Below, one piece after another: positions 38,735-50,210 of a stretch of DNA of 64,000 bases. Source of the stretch: Galerina marginata. Taxonomy: Eukaryota; Basidiomycota; Agaricomycetes; Agaricales; Galerinaceae. A program made the translations under genes and the position numbers. The stretch lies in NCBI GenBank assembly GCA_023014335.1, contig JAECYW010000006.1, positions 2,480,001-2,544,000 on the forward strand, given 5' to 3'. Each line of letters opens with the position of its first letter. Position 1 is the stretch's first letter. A model generated the notes under the pieces. It saw only the letters and a list, made by a program, of their open reading frames with translations. It made no database searches and had not been told where the DNA came from.

Positions 38735-41700
38735 ATGCATCCTCTAACTTTGCTCTTTTTGCTGTGGCCTCTGGCCACACTCTACTCTTATTTTGGCTAT
38801 CCTTCTGGCTCTCAGGAATTCAGAGTGTTCTATGAACCTTCATATATTGAAGTTATAACATATAAACCTCTATTTTCTTCTGGTCACTCTGGATTGCTAT
38901 TAGATGATCCTTTTCATCTAAACTATTTCATTCTTAAACCTCCAAGTAATTCTGGGATAGAAACAGGCAAGTTGAAGTCTTAATTTTAAATTTAATAAAT
39001 TCTAATATTCAATTAATTTTTTTAGTTCAAGAGAAAGTCTCTTCTGTGGCATTAGCATCTGACACTAATCTGGCATTCATATTTGACACTGATTTGGCAT
39101 TGACACCTGGCACTAATTTGGCATTATCATTTAATGGTGATATAAATTTATTATCTTCATTGACATTAGCACTTCATAAAAGTCTGATACATAATTCACA
39201 TTGGCATTGGCATGGTATTTCATGTGGTATCAAATTTGGTATTGATTGTGAGATAACTTATACACAATCTCAAAATCAACATATTTTTAATTGGAAAAAA
39301 TTTGAGATATACTTGAAAAAAAAACTACTTCAACTTCAGACATCTTTTATTCTTGAATTCTACATTAGATTTATGCTTTCTATTTTGAATATGTCAGATA
39401 TAATTTTAAAAAAAGATTTGCCTTACATCCAATGTCAAATACTAAATTTAAAATTTCAAAGAAACTGTTATTATCAACATGATTTTAAAGCTAAAATGAA
39501 CAAACTTAAGGGTCATACTATCATTGTCTATCCATTTTCAATTCTTAAAGCTGTGATTATTCCACATTTATTTGCATTTAGTCTGATTCATCAGTTTCTT
39601 TTGAAGCCAGTTTTCAAAATAGTTTATAAGATTATCAAACCCATAAAAATAGAAATTTGTAATATGATATTTGAAATTATAATCTGCTTTTCAGATATAA
39701 ATGAATGTGAAACATCTAAAATCAGAATTGTAGGTGGTGGACCATCATATGAATTTACTTACAATGACCTTGCATCCTATTCTTCTCAAGTTAAACCTAA
39801 TGAAAAATACTTACTTCAGTCATATATACTTGAGTCAGAAAAATTATCTGTTTTAGAACAATCTTCAGATCTGATTGCCATTTCTGCAATACCTTTAAGT
39901 AATATTCTATCTCAATTAAATATTTCTCATCTAAAAACTATTGCCATTGCACATAAATTAAAAGTATCTTCAAAAATCAAAAATCATGAACTTCAAACTA
40001 TGATTGGATCACATATATGTTATTCTTGTCCTTTATATGTATGTATTTTTAAAAGTATTGATCAGACACAAAAACTAAAGAAGAAAAAAGCTGATAACTT
40101 AAAAGCAGTCAAAACATATCAAATTTCAAATGCTGAAAAATATAAATCTGATCATTTGCAAGCAGTCAAAAAAAATCAGATGTCAAATCCTGAGAAATAT
40201 AAATCTGATAATTTAAAAGCAGTAAAAACATATCAATTGTCTAATCTTGAAAAATTTAAATCTGAAAATTTGAAAGCAGTAAAAAATTATCAAACATTAA
40301 ATACTGAAAAATATAAGTCAGATCATTTAGCAGCAGTAAAAAAAAACCAACTAAAATTAGCAACCAAATTCCCACCTTCCTCATTGTCTGATCAACTTCA
40401 ACATTTAATTATATCCAAATTTTGCAATGATACTAAACCTAATAAATTTGAAGAAGCTGGATGTTCAGTCTGTGGAAAACTAACATTTCTTATAGATCTA
40501 TTAAAATTATCTGATCTAAATTTAAACCTTGATTTTTTGCATCAACCAGGTGTAACTCAAGTTGAAAGACATTTATCAGATGACTCTTTTGAGGAAATTA
40601 ATGGTCCTGTACTTGAATATAATTTGGATAGTATTTGTAAGTCTTGCTATAAATCTGTTTCAAAAGGAAAAATACCTGTATTTGCATTAGCAAATGGAAA
40701 ATGGTTAGGAAAGATACCACCTGAACTTCAAAATTTATCATATGCTGAACAATTACTTATTGCTCGTGTTCGGCATAATAGATGTTTGGTTAGAGTTTCA
40801 TCTGGAATGCATAAAATGAGAGCTAATGCCATTTCATTTGCAAATCCAACACCTAAGATCTATAATATTCTTCCACCACCAATAGAAGAAATGGATGATG
40901 TGTTAGCATTTATTTATACTGGCCCATGTAAGCCTACTAAATCTGATTTTGAAAGAATTCCACTTTTAGTTCGTCATACAAAGGTTGCAGCTGCACTTGA
41001 ATGGTTGAAATTAAATCATCAAGATTATTTTGACTTGGAAATTTCATATGAAAATCTAAAAGCCTATCCAGAAGATGTTCCACCAGTTGTAATTGACTAT
41101 AAAGAATCAATTTCCAATAAAGATCCAGAATCTACTGCTGTAAATGATATGGAAGATGAAATTGGTACTGAAAATGGTCCTTGTCCTTTTGTAGTACATG
41201 GCTTGACTGGAGAAGAATATTCAACAAAAAGTCTTAAAGCTTTAAAAGCTATTGCACTTAAACATTTAACTGATAATAAAAAAATTCTTGCAGTTGGACA
41301 TGAAAAAAATCCACAATCAATTTATAATAATCCTCAACTTTTCCCTCAGATGATGCCTTGGTTATTCCCTTATGGACTTGGTGGAATTGGTAACAAACTT
41401 CAGAAAAATCATATATCTGACTTGGCTCATAAAAGACATTTGCTAATGTATTATGATAAAAGATTTCAGACTGATCCACATTTTCCACTTATTGCTTTTA
41501 ATCATGAACAAATAAAAGAGAGTACAACAGCTGGATATTTACTAGCAAATAAGCCTAAGTTTGATAATATTTCTAAAAGATTAATGGAAGTTGATGTTGG
41601 AGTTCTTACTAATTTGATCAAAAGAATGGAAGAAGGTGAAAGAGTAAAACCTGAAACTGATGAGGAAAAACTTTGCTTTCAGTTAATTAAAGACTTGGAT

Positions 41701-44700
41701 CATGTTGGTGGATCAGTTAAAGGCTCAACTACAACCAAAAAATATATGCGCAATGAAATTTGGTCTTTGATTTCATATTTAGGTGCACCTTCATGGTTCA
41801 TTACATTTTCTCCAGCTGACAATAAACATCCAATAAGTCTATATTTTGCAGATACTAAGGAAAAATTTAGCCCATTATTAAAAAATGAAAATGAGCGCTT
41901 TAGATTAATAGCTCATAATCCTGTAGCTGGTGCTAGATTTTTTCATTTTATGTGTGAAATGTTTATTAAACATGTTCTTGGAGTTGGAGAAAATCATGCT
42001 GGTCTTTATGGAAACACAAATGCATACTATGGAACTGTTGAGCAACAAGGAAGATTGACTTTACATATGCATATGTTACTTTGGTTGAAAGGTGCTTTAT
42101 CTCCTCAGGAAATTAGAGATAAAATCATGGATCCAACCTCAGAATTTCAAAAGCAAATGGTTGAATATTTAGAAAGTGTTCATATAGGTGAATTTATGAC
42201 TGGAACTCAGGAGGAAGTTGGTCAAAAAATCAATATTGAAAAAACTCAGAATAAAAATTATCAAGATCCAACTCAGACTTTACCTGATCCACCACCTTCA
42301 GTGTGTATAAATAAAAACTGTGAAAATAAAGACTGTACTGAGTGTAAAAATCTTGAAACTTGGTGGCAAAAGTTCAGAAATACTACAGATGATTTGATAT
42401 TTAAGTCTAATGTTCACACTTGTAGAGGTTTCAAGTCTGATGAAAAAACTCCAAAAAAAGATAGACCTGGCTGTATTAATAAACATGGAAATTGCAAAGC
42501 CAGATTTCCTAGAGATCTTTTTGAACAAACACAAGTTGATCCTAAAACTGGTGCTTTAAATGTTAAAAAAGGTGAACCTTGGATTAATACTTTTACTCCA
42601 TCAGTAACTTATCTTTTAAGATGTAATTCAGATGTAACTAGTTTGTTATCTGGTACAGCAATTAAAGCCATTGTAGCTTATATTTCAGACTATGTAACTA
42701 AGCCTGGACTTAAAACTTATAGTATATTTGATACTATTAGAAGTGTTTTTAACAGAAATACTGAGATGCTCGGTGGATCTTTAGAAAGAAAAGAAAAAGC
42801 AAGAAGATTAATTACACAGACTGTAAATTCTTTAACTGCTAAGATGGAAATTGGAGGTCCAATGGCTGCTTTGTATTTATTAGGAAATCCTGATCATTAT
42901 ACAAGTCATAAATTTATTCCTGTCTATTGGAAAAATTATGTAAGAGAAGTTCTTATGTCTTGGAAACCTGAAAAAGACTTAGAAGAAATTATTCCTGAGA
43001 AACTGGTAATTCAAAAAGATAAAGATGGCCATTATATAGGTTTTTCAGCAGTACATGATTATATGTATAGACCTAAAATTTTTGAAGACAAAACATTATA
43101 TGAATGGGTTCAAATGGCTACTAGAATTAAAGTTCCAAGTTTTAAAAAGCAAGATAAAGCTGAATCTGAAGATGAATTAGATTTATTTAATCAAGAGTCT
43201 TTGGATCAAATTGTAAAACCAACTCAATCTGACAAGTCTAAAGTTATTATTGAGGAAGAAGATACTGCTGATGAACTTAATATTTATTCTGAGTATTCTG
43301 ATGAAGAAGAATCCAGTTTTGATAAAGAATGCTCAGATGAAGACAATGAATCTGACTCAGAAATATCAGATCTAAACAAGCCAGATTCAAAGCTTCATTC
43401 ATTTTTAAAAGAACATCCTCTTTATAAAACTCATAAGGCTCATTTTGATGAAAGAAAAAAAAATACTATACCAAATTTTGTAGGAGGTTCACTTCCAAGA
43501 TGTGATCGAGGTGATAGAGAATATTACTGTGCAACTATGCTTACTTTATTCAAACCTTGGAGATCTGGAAAGGATTTAAAAAATACAGATTACAGCTGGG
43601 ATGAAACTTTTAATTTATTTGAATTCAGTGAACAGCAGAAACAGTATATGAAACATTTTAATGTCAGATATGAATGTAATGATGCCAGGGATGATTATTC
43701 TGCTCAACTTAAAAAAGGAAATACAAACAGTGGCTTGTTTCCTCAATGGATGAATTCTGAAATTCTTAATGAACTTGATGATGATGATAAGTTTCAAGGT
43801 GATGACTTTGGTGATGATGAACCTGATGATGATAAAGATTTTCATGCAAGTAAATATAATACACTTGGAAGATTAGGCAAACTTAGATATCAAGAAATGG
43901 AAGAGACAAGAATTGGTATAACTGAAGCTGGATGGCTTGATGATTCACCTAATGGACTTGAAAAAGTTTCTAAAATTTCAATTACTCCAAAAATATTACA
44001 GAAAGGCTCAAGCTGGAAAGTCAGTGTTGAAAATGAAAGACAAAAAATCTTAACTGAAAGAAGCAAAAATATTCCAGCCAAGTCAGGAAAAAATATAAAT
44101 GATCCCAATGAAAATAATGTCCAACTTATTGATAGATCTTACTTGAAGAGAAACTTTAAAGCTAAATTAAAATCTGACAGAAAATTAATAGCTACTATTA
44201 TTGAGAAATTTACTTTAAATACTGAACAAGAAAGAGCCTTTAGAATTGTAGCTAATCATTCAGTTGAGTCTAAATCTGAACAACTTAGAATGTATCTTGG
44301 TGGTATGGGTGGAACTGGTAAATCTCAAGTTATTAAAGCATTAACAGAATTTTTTGAAGTTAAAAATGAATCACATAAAATAATTGTTCTTGGCCCAACT
44401 GGGTCTTCAGCTGCTTTACTTAAAGGTTCAACTTATCATTCATTTCTTGGTATAAATCCTGGTGAAAACACAGCTAAAAAAATTGCCCAAGTTAAAACTA
44501 AACTTGAAGGAGTTCATTATATATTTATTGATGAAGTATCAATGATGTCCTGTAATGATATATATAAAATTTCAGCTCAACTGTCCAAAGCTTTAAATGC
44601 ATTTGATCTTCCATTTGGTGGCATAAATATAATTTTTGCAGGTGATTTTGCTCAATTACCTCCAGTTGGTGGCTCTTCATTATTTAGCCAAGCTGTAGGA

Positions 44701-46890
44701 ACCCAATTACATTCAGGACTTAGCTTAAGTGGACAAGAAGCAGCAATTGGAAAGGCTTTATGGCATCAAGTTACTACAGTTGTAATTTTAAGGCAAAATA
44801 TGAGACAAAAAGAACAAACATCTGAAGATGCTGCTTTAAGAACTGCACTTATTAATATGAGATATGGAAAATGTACACCTGAAGATATTATATTTTTAAG
44901 ATCACTTCAAGCTGGAAAAAGACCTGGTCAGCCTAAAGTATCAGCTAAAGAATTTAGAAATATAGCTATAATTTGTGGCAGACATACACAAAAAGATGAA
45001 ATAAATAATCTTGGTTGCCAAAGATTTGCAGATGAAACTGGTCAGAAATTAACACATTTTTATTCTATTGATAGATGGGGAAAAGAAAAAGATCCAGCTT
45101 CAAAGTCTAAGTGGGGAAAATCTAAATCTGCAGCTAAATTAAAACACAAGTCTAATGAAATTGAATTTGATGATCAGCATGAAATATGGAAACTTAGACA
45201 TGGTGCTACTGAAAACTTTGCTGGAAAATTATCTTTATGTCTTGGAATGCCAGTTATGATTAGAAATAATGATGCAACTGAATTATGTATAACTAAAGGC
45301 CAAGAAGGAATTGTAGTTGGCTGGCAAGCTGAAACTGGTCCACATAGAAAAAGAGTTCTTGATACATTATTTGTTAAACTTATAAAACCTGCAAAAACAA
45401 TTCAAATTCCTGGATTGCCCCAAAATGTTGTACCTTTGATGAAAAATACCAAAACAATTACCTGTATTTTTCCAAGTGATTTAAAAGAAAGTGTTGAACG
45501 TCAACAAGTCTGGGTTTTGCCTAATTTTGCAATGACTGATTATGCAAGTCAAGGAAAAACTAGACCTTATAATGTGGTGCATTTAAGTAGCTGCTATTCA
45601 CATATGTCATATTATACTTGTTTATCTAGAAGTGCAAGTGCTGCAGGAACAATAATTATGCAAGGCTTTGAACCAAGTATTATTACTAAAGGATGTTCAG
45701 GTTATCTTAGACAGGAATTCAGAGAACATGAAATTCTTGATGATATTACAAGACTTAGATATGAAGACTCTTTGCCTACCAATATTCAAGGGTATACTAG
45801 AAATACATTAATAAGACAATATCAACAGTGGAAAGGTGAAGATTATGTACCTGAAAAAGTTGATTCAGCTCTTAAATGGACAGCTAGAGATCCAATGAAT
45901 TTATTACCTATAGTTACAGACAGTCCTTGGCAGATTATTGAATCTAAAAAGAAAAAAAATACAGCTAAGACAGCTCTTATTACTACATTTATTCCTGCTA
46001 AAGGTAGTCAAGCTTTAAAAAGAAAACATAATGATACTAACTTGGAAAATAATAAAAGAATCAAGAATGATACTATTACTTCAAATATTAGTGGGCCTAT
46101 TGGATTGAAATGGGATAGTAAAAATTATAGTTGCTCATATGATAGCTTACTTGTGATTTTATATGATATTTGGAAAGAAAATCCAGATGAATGGACAGAA
46201 AACTTTGAGTCAATTAATGAAATTTATATGAGAAATTTAGCTAGTGGTTTTAAACAAGTTTATGAGGGCAGCAAGTCTTTGGAAAATATTAGAAATGATT
46301 TAAGACAAGATTTAAATAGTATTAGCTCTGATAAATTTCCAATGGGCAAAAATAATGCCAGTGTGGCTGAACTTGCATTTGAATTATTAAAATCCAATAA
46401 TGAAAATGCAATTTCTCAAATTTTCTGCAATCATTGTGACTATACTGGAATAGAATATTCTGATCATCTTGAATATGTTTTTGATATAGAAAAGCACAAA
46501 GTGTCTTCAACTGAAAAATGGGGTAAAAAACTAAAAGAATCAACTTCTGAAAAATGCAATAACTGTTTTCATAAGCTTAGCCATGAACTTCAGTATAAAG
46601 AAAGTCCAAAATTAGTAATATTAGAGTATCCATTTAGTAATATTGAAACAAGTCATAAAATTAAGATAAAAGGTGATAATCAGATGAATATTTTATCACT
46701 TAGAGGAATTGTTTATTATGGAGAAAATCATTTTTCATCTAGAATTATTTCCTCAGAAGGAAAGATTTGGTATCATGATGGAATTGAAACAGGAAAAAAA
46801 TCAATAGAAGATGGATATTTGTTTTCAATGGATAGTAAAACTCTAAAAACTTATCAAGAAAAGAATCTTGTACTTGCTGTTTATGCATAG
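38735..46890 (+). CDS. Helitron Rep/Pif1 helicase with C-terminal USP-like peptidase (right copy)
   Basis: Exons 38735-38966 and 39026-46890 encode 2,698 residues. The intron uses AG|GCAAGT...TTTTTTTAG; only this GC donor keeps the frame, while the nearby GT does not. Approximate residues: hydrophobic leader 1-21; 19-residue repeats about 430-525; DUF6570-like 660-785; Rep with HUH motif LHMHMLLW (H1091, H1093); tyrosines 1296 and 1300 in YISDYVTK; acidic spacer; Pif1 helicase Walker A GMGGTGKS 1837-1844, Walker B DEVS from 1913, LRQNMRQ and DYASQGKT motifs. The C-terminus has NYSCSYDSLL (C2447), two CxxC pairs (CNHC, CNNC) and GENHFSSRI...WYHDG (H2646), the Cys- and His-box pattern of ubiquitin-specific-protease folds. 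The protein is presumed to nick, unwind and transfer element DNA. The peptidase role is unknown. All catalytic residues are present. Confidence 0.94.
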
Positions 46891-46994
46891 ATAATTAATT
46901 ATATTAATATAATGGGTGGGTGGTTGGGATAATAATACTTTATATATCTAAATAATTAAATATATACATTAAGCAGAAAAAAGGACGAATACAT

Positions 46995-47012
46995 GCCATG
47001 CGAAGCAATGGC
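46995..47012 (+). repeat. 3'-terminal hairpin, right arm
   Basis: GCCATGCGAAGCAATGGC, 13 bp before the element end CAAG. Mirror of 14901-14918. Confidence 0.85.
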
Positions 47013-47025
47013 CCACTACACCAAG

Positions 47026-47948
47026 TTGGAGACTTACTGAACGTGTTGGAGATGAGTTGGAGGAGGCGGTGCTTCGGTTTCAAGGTGTTTTAACATCCAA
47101 AACCCTTCCTCCTATTCGATCGCCTTTCCAAATGTATGTATTAATAAACTAAAGAAATTCTACTGCTGTCTGACAGACTATAATAGCGAGCCTCGACAGC
47201 GTGTTTTCTTTCGGCAGAATGTCACAATTACTGGTCTTGGCACTCAGGCTTCAGAAACTGCAGTTCAATCAATTGACGATATTAATGAGATGTTCCAGAG
47301 AGACTTGCCACAAGGCTCACTGGAAGACTGGTCGCCATCTCTCTTTGACAACTATACTGCTGTTGATGCGTCCAATCGTTATTTTACTCGACGAACTGAC
47401 ACAAGTGCTGATCAAATTATACCTTTCTCCAATATGGTAGACCCCGATGGAATTCTTGATGCTGCAGGTGGAGAGCACTTTGTTCATACGGTTGACAATC
47501 GTGTGGAGTACTATGAGATGATACAGATTGGAAATGAAGGCATAAGGTACGTAAAATGTTGATCACACAGTACAACATTTCACTAATATTTTTTAATTTG
47601 CTTGAAGCTATAACGAAATCAATCCACTTCGATTCCGAATAGGAGATATTGTTGAAGCACAGGTTTCTTTTATCAGCGTACCAATGCGTGATCGACGCTA
47701 CAAGATGCTCACTGTTTTACGTGCACTTACTGTGCTGGATATGTCGCCTCTTCGTGTAAGATATCACTCATTTATGAGAAAACAAATTGCTAATATCATA
47801 TGACTAGAATGCGGCTATTGCACGTAATCGATATAAAAATGAAACTATCACAACAACTGTTGTCGGGACATTAAAGCGCAAAGTTGGATACTCAAAAGAT
47901 GAGGTGGAGGAAACAAGTGAAAAGATCCGTCGTCTTCATATTGATTAA
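47026..47948 (+). CDS. host gene, 3' part, continued from 14721-14887
   Basis: Coding blocks 47026-47133, 47187-47546, 47608-47755 and 47808-47948 with phase-matched introns; stop TAA 47946-47948. Sequence marks: SPFQIEPRQRVFFRQN, FPQGALEDW-like DLPQGSLEDWSP, IIPFSNMVDPDGIL, RFRIGDIVEAQVSF, KRKVGYSKDEV. The same blocks recur in the paralogue at 50647-51415 with the same intron positions. I do not recognise a named domain. The first codon is completed by TA from 14886-14887. Confidence 0.75.
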
Positions 47949-48067
47949 ATCTGCAATACTTTCATTAATTCAAAGGCGTTGGTGTTATTGTTTGGCAAAT
48001 TGATTTGATGAATCATAAGTTAGTCAATGAATTCAGTAAATGATTTTTATATGCACAATCCAATGAG

Positions 48068-49201
48068 CTATAAAACGAGTATATCGTCAAATATGCAATG
48101 TAAACAAACAAGACAATCTTCTGTCGGTATTTCCTCCTCGAAAGTTACTAAAACTTGGTAGAGAAGTGGTTGGCGTTGAAATGAGGAGAGAAAATCACGA
48201 GCAGTATCAAAATACAAAACGTCTACTTTCAATGTTAAAAGATGGTTGAATAAAAGACTGTTGGGAAGAAGAAAATCAAGTCCCGACTGTGTAGACTGAG
48301 GACCTAATGGCCTGAATATAGTGGATAAATTGGTAAGAGAAGGAAGGTTTGACAAAGCTTGATAGAACTCAATATTTTCAATCGTATTGATGTAAATTGT
48401 GAGGTCTTTTAACAAAGCCCATTGAGAGAAAGAGCGCCAGACTAGTTGATCGCCTTCACAAAGTGATAGTGTGAGTATATGGAAGGATGAGATTGTGGAA
48501 GATATGCGGTTGAGAAATTGGATAGTTGAAGCAGAATAAACCAAAAGATTGGAGGAAGATGTGATTGACTGAAGGTTGGACAATTGAAGATATGGCAAGA
48601 TTGAGTCGATAGGAGATTGAGAAGAGGTGATATTGAGATATATGGTTATCAAGCTTGGAAATAGCAAAGGCGGCAGAATGCCATTTGCGATGGCAAAGTT
48701 AATGGCTTTAACAAACTCTGGCCCGTCTTGAACAAGGGACTTGCAGTCAGAATCAAAGTGAAGACTAGTCATAAACTTGATGTGAAACTGAACACGTTTC
48801 CAGTCAGATGGAAGCGACTGTTGATTGGAGAAGTGGAATACAATCTAGTCAAAATATGGATCAGGCAAGAACATTTAGTTAAATACGGATAATATTGAGC
48901 GCACCAATGGATTGTAGGTACAGTGACAGAAAAAGCACCAATCTTTTGATTGATGACTTGCGTTGATCCAATATTTGCTAGGCAAAAGCTTGAAGAGAGG
49001 CGTCAAGTGTTTCTGACGCGACCATAAAGACTTAACGGCATGTTCATAGAACAATTTTCCAGAAAGTGCTAAGTTTAGCAGGTCCGATGACCCACCCGTG
49101 ATAAAGTCGGTGATCAAGCCAGGTATTTCATGAATTGTCAGAGCAGAGTGTGGCATATTGACGTTGTTGAGGTGGATGAACGATACGATCAACTTTGTCA
49201 T
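48068..49201 (-). CDS. F-box-like protein, 357 residues
   Basis: Exon 1 48905-49201 and exon 2 48068-48844 join in phase across a 60-nt intron (donor GTGCGC, acceptor TTGACTAG). The N-terminal part HEIPGLITDFI...LALSGKLFYEHAVKSLW has the shape of a fungal F-box, followed by a leucine-rich C-terminal region (LTNLSTIF, LPSLIT-like strands) typical of F-box/LRR-like substrate receptors. It would act in SCF ubiquitin ligases if the assignment holds. Start ATG 49201 preceded by an in-frame stop-rich AT tract. A partial inverted copy lies at 50038-50210. Confidence 0.7.
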
Positions 49202-49352
49202 TCATATTTAGTTACCTTATTTACTTTTATTTACCACCTGACTGGAATAAGCTGTGTACATTGAATTTATGCCAGTAAATTGACCAGCAATTAATTAACA
49301 AAATGGACGCTGCGCGTCCATAGAGGTGTGAATGACATGGCAGGTAACTGTA

Positions 49353-49962
49353 CTTGTGGGTGTGGGCCATTGCTTCGCATGGCATGTATGAGTCCTTTTT
49401 AATTTCAAAAGATCAAAAGTTAATGGCACAATCAGACACTTTGGTGGCCAGAAGAGTATCCTAAATGATAGTAAAGAATAGCCAGAGATCATAGCAGAAA
49501 AAACCAAGTCAATAGCTGCATTAGTGATGGAGAAAAGAAACAAGGAAGTTTCAAAGTTCAACTTATTATATATGGTGGGAGAAAGCTACCCAATTTGGCA
49601 ATTACCATTTTGGGAAAAAAAAACAAAGTTGGGGGAAATGATTTGAGGACCCTGAATCTTTTTAAATCATGTGATTAGCTGTCTTTCTTATTGAGAAAAA
49701 TGTGAAAAACTCGAAAAAAGCAAGCACTTTTGTGATTTTTGGACTTAAAAGATCAATATCTCAGGATTGAAAATAGCAAGTCACATGATTTTTTCAGATT
49801 GATAGTCAAGGGACCTAAATCTATTATTTAATCAAAAATTTCCTTTTTGGGAAATTTTTTTCCGCGGTGTTGAATGATCAATCAATGAATTAATCAATCA
49901 AAATTTCAACTAAGTTCTGGGTTTATAAAGAATGAGTCTTTGATAAATCAAAGGACTCATAA
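49353..49962 (-). mobile_element. 610-bp non-autonomous Helitron (HINE-like)
   Basis: On the minus strand it starts TTATGAGTCCTTTGAT (hairpin as in the large element) and ends GGACTCAT...hairpin GCCATGCGAAGCAATGGC...CACAAG. About 105 bp at the 5' end match the large arms (CCGCGGTGTTGA, TAAGTTCTGGG, TTTATAAAG words in order). The subterminal ATGAGTCC/GGACTCAT pair is a Helentron hallmark. Flanks are A (49352) and T (49963). It has no coding capacity and presumably moves with Rep/helicase from the large element. Confidence 0.85.
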
Positions 49963-50037
49963 TGTACACTGATTAAATTCAAAGTGCATGGCTTATTTCA
50001 GTCAGGTGGTAAGTAAAGGTAATATGGTAATTAATTA

Positions 50038-50210
50038 TGAATGACAAAGTTGATCGTATCGTTCATCCACCTTAACAACACCAAAATGCCACACTGTGGT
50101 CTGACACTTCATGAAATACCTGGCTTGATACACAGATTTAACCGAGGAGGGTCTAACAGAGCTGCATAACTTGTCATTTCAGTAAAATTGTTCTATGAAC
50201 GAAAGCAGGG
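50038..50210 (+). pseudogene. fragment of the F-box gene, inverted relative to 48068-49201
   Basis: The first about 170 bp match the 5' end of the F-box gene (same MTKLIVSFIHLNN start, then TLHEIPGLI) and drift into stops (GGSNRAA-stop). Similarity also covers its upstream DNA (CAGTCAGGTGGTAA). The two copies are head to head with the 610-bp element between them. Confidence 0.75.

Larger units (their letters stand above)
14888..47025. mobile_element. composite inverted twin Helitron (Helentron-like) with 10.1-kb cargo
   Basis: Two inverted 11,004-bp arms (14888-25891 and 36022-47025) flank 10,130 bp of unique sequence. All mirrored features I checked have coordinates summing to 61,913, so the arms have no indels relative to each other, and the encoded proteins are identical. 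Each arm has a terminus downstream of its Rep gene, ending (outwards) in a GCCATGCGAAGCAATGGC hairpin and CAAG, and a terminus upstream of the gene starting TTATGAGTC with its own hairpin. Both gene-downstream ends face outward. The element sits between host A (14887) and T (47026) in a gene whose frame is restored by its exact removal. The element type follows the Helentron pattern known from established work: Rep/helicase, terminal hairpins and subterminal inverted repeats. The twin architecture is unusual. Confidence 0.9.
36022..47025 (+). repeat. right arm, complete Helitron copy (5' end at 36022, 3' end at 47025)
   Basis: Inverted counterpart of 14888-25891, same length, apparently identical. 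It begins TTATGAGTCCTTTGAT and ends hairpin (46995-47012), then CCCACTACACCAAG. The host T follows at 47026. Confidence 0.92.

Noticed and set aside
14888..47025. Large inverted repeat as a pure assembly or library foldback artefact
   Set aside because: A foldback artefact mirrors around one point; here 10.1 kb of non-mirrored cargo separates the arms, the outer flanks restore a gene, and the flanks differ. Still listed for read-level checking.
49303..49321. ATGGACGC-TGC-GCGTCCAT hairpin as a Helitron 3' end
   Set aside because: No CAAG or related terminus at the right distance and no partner 5' end; left as an isolated hairpin.
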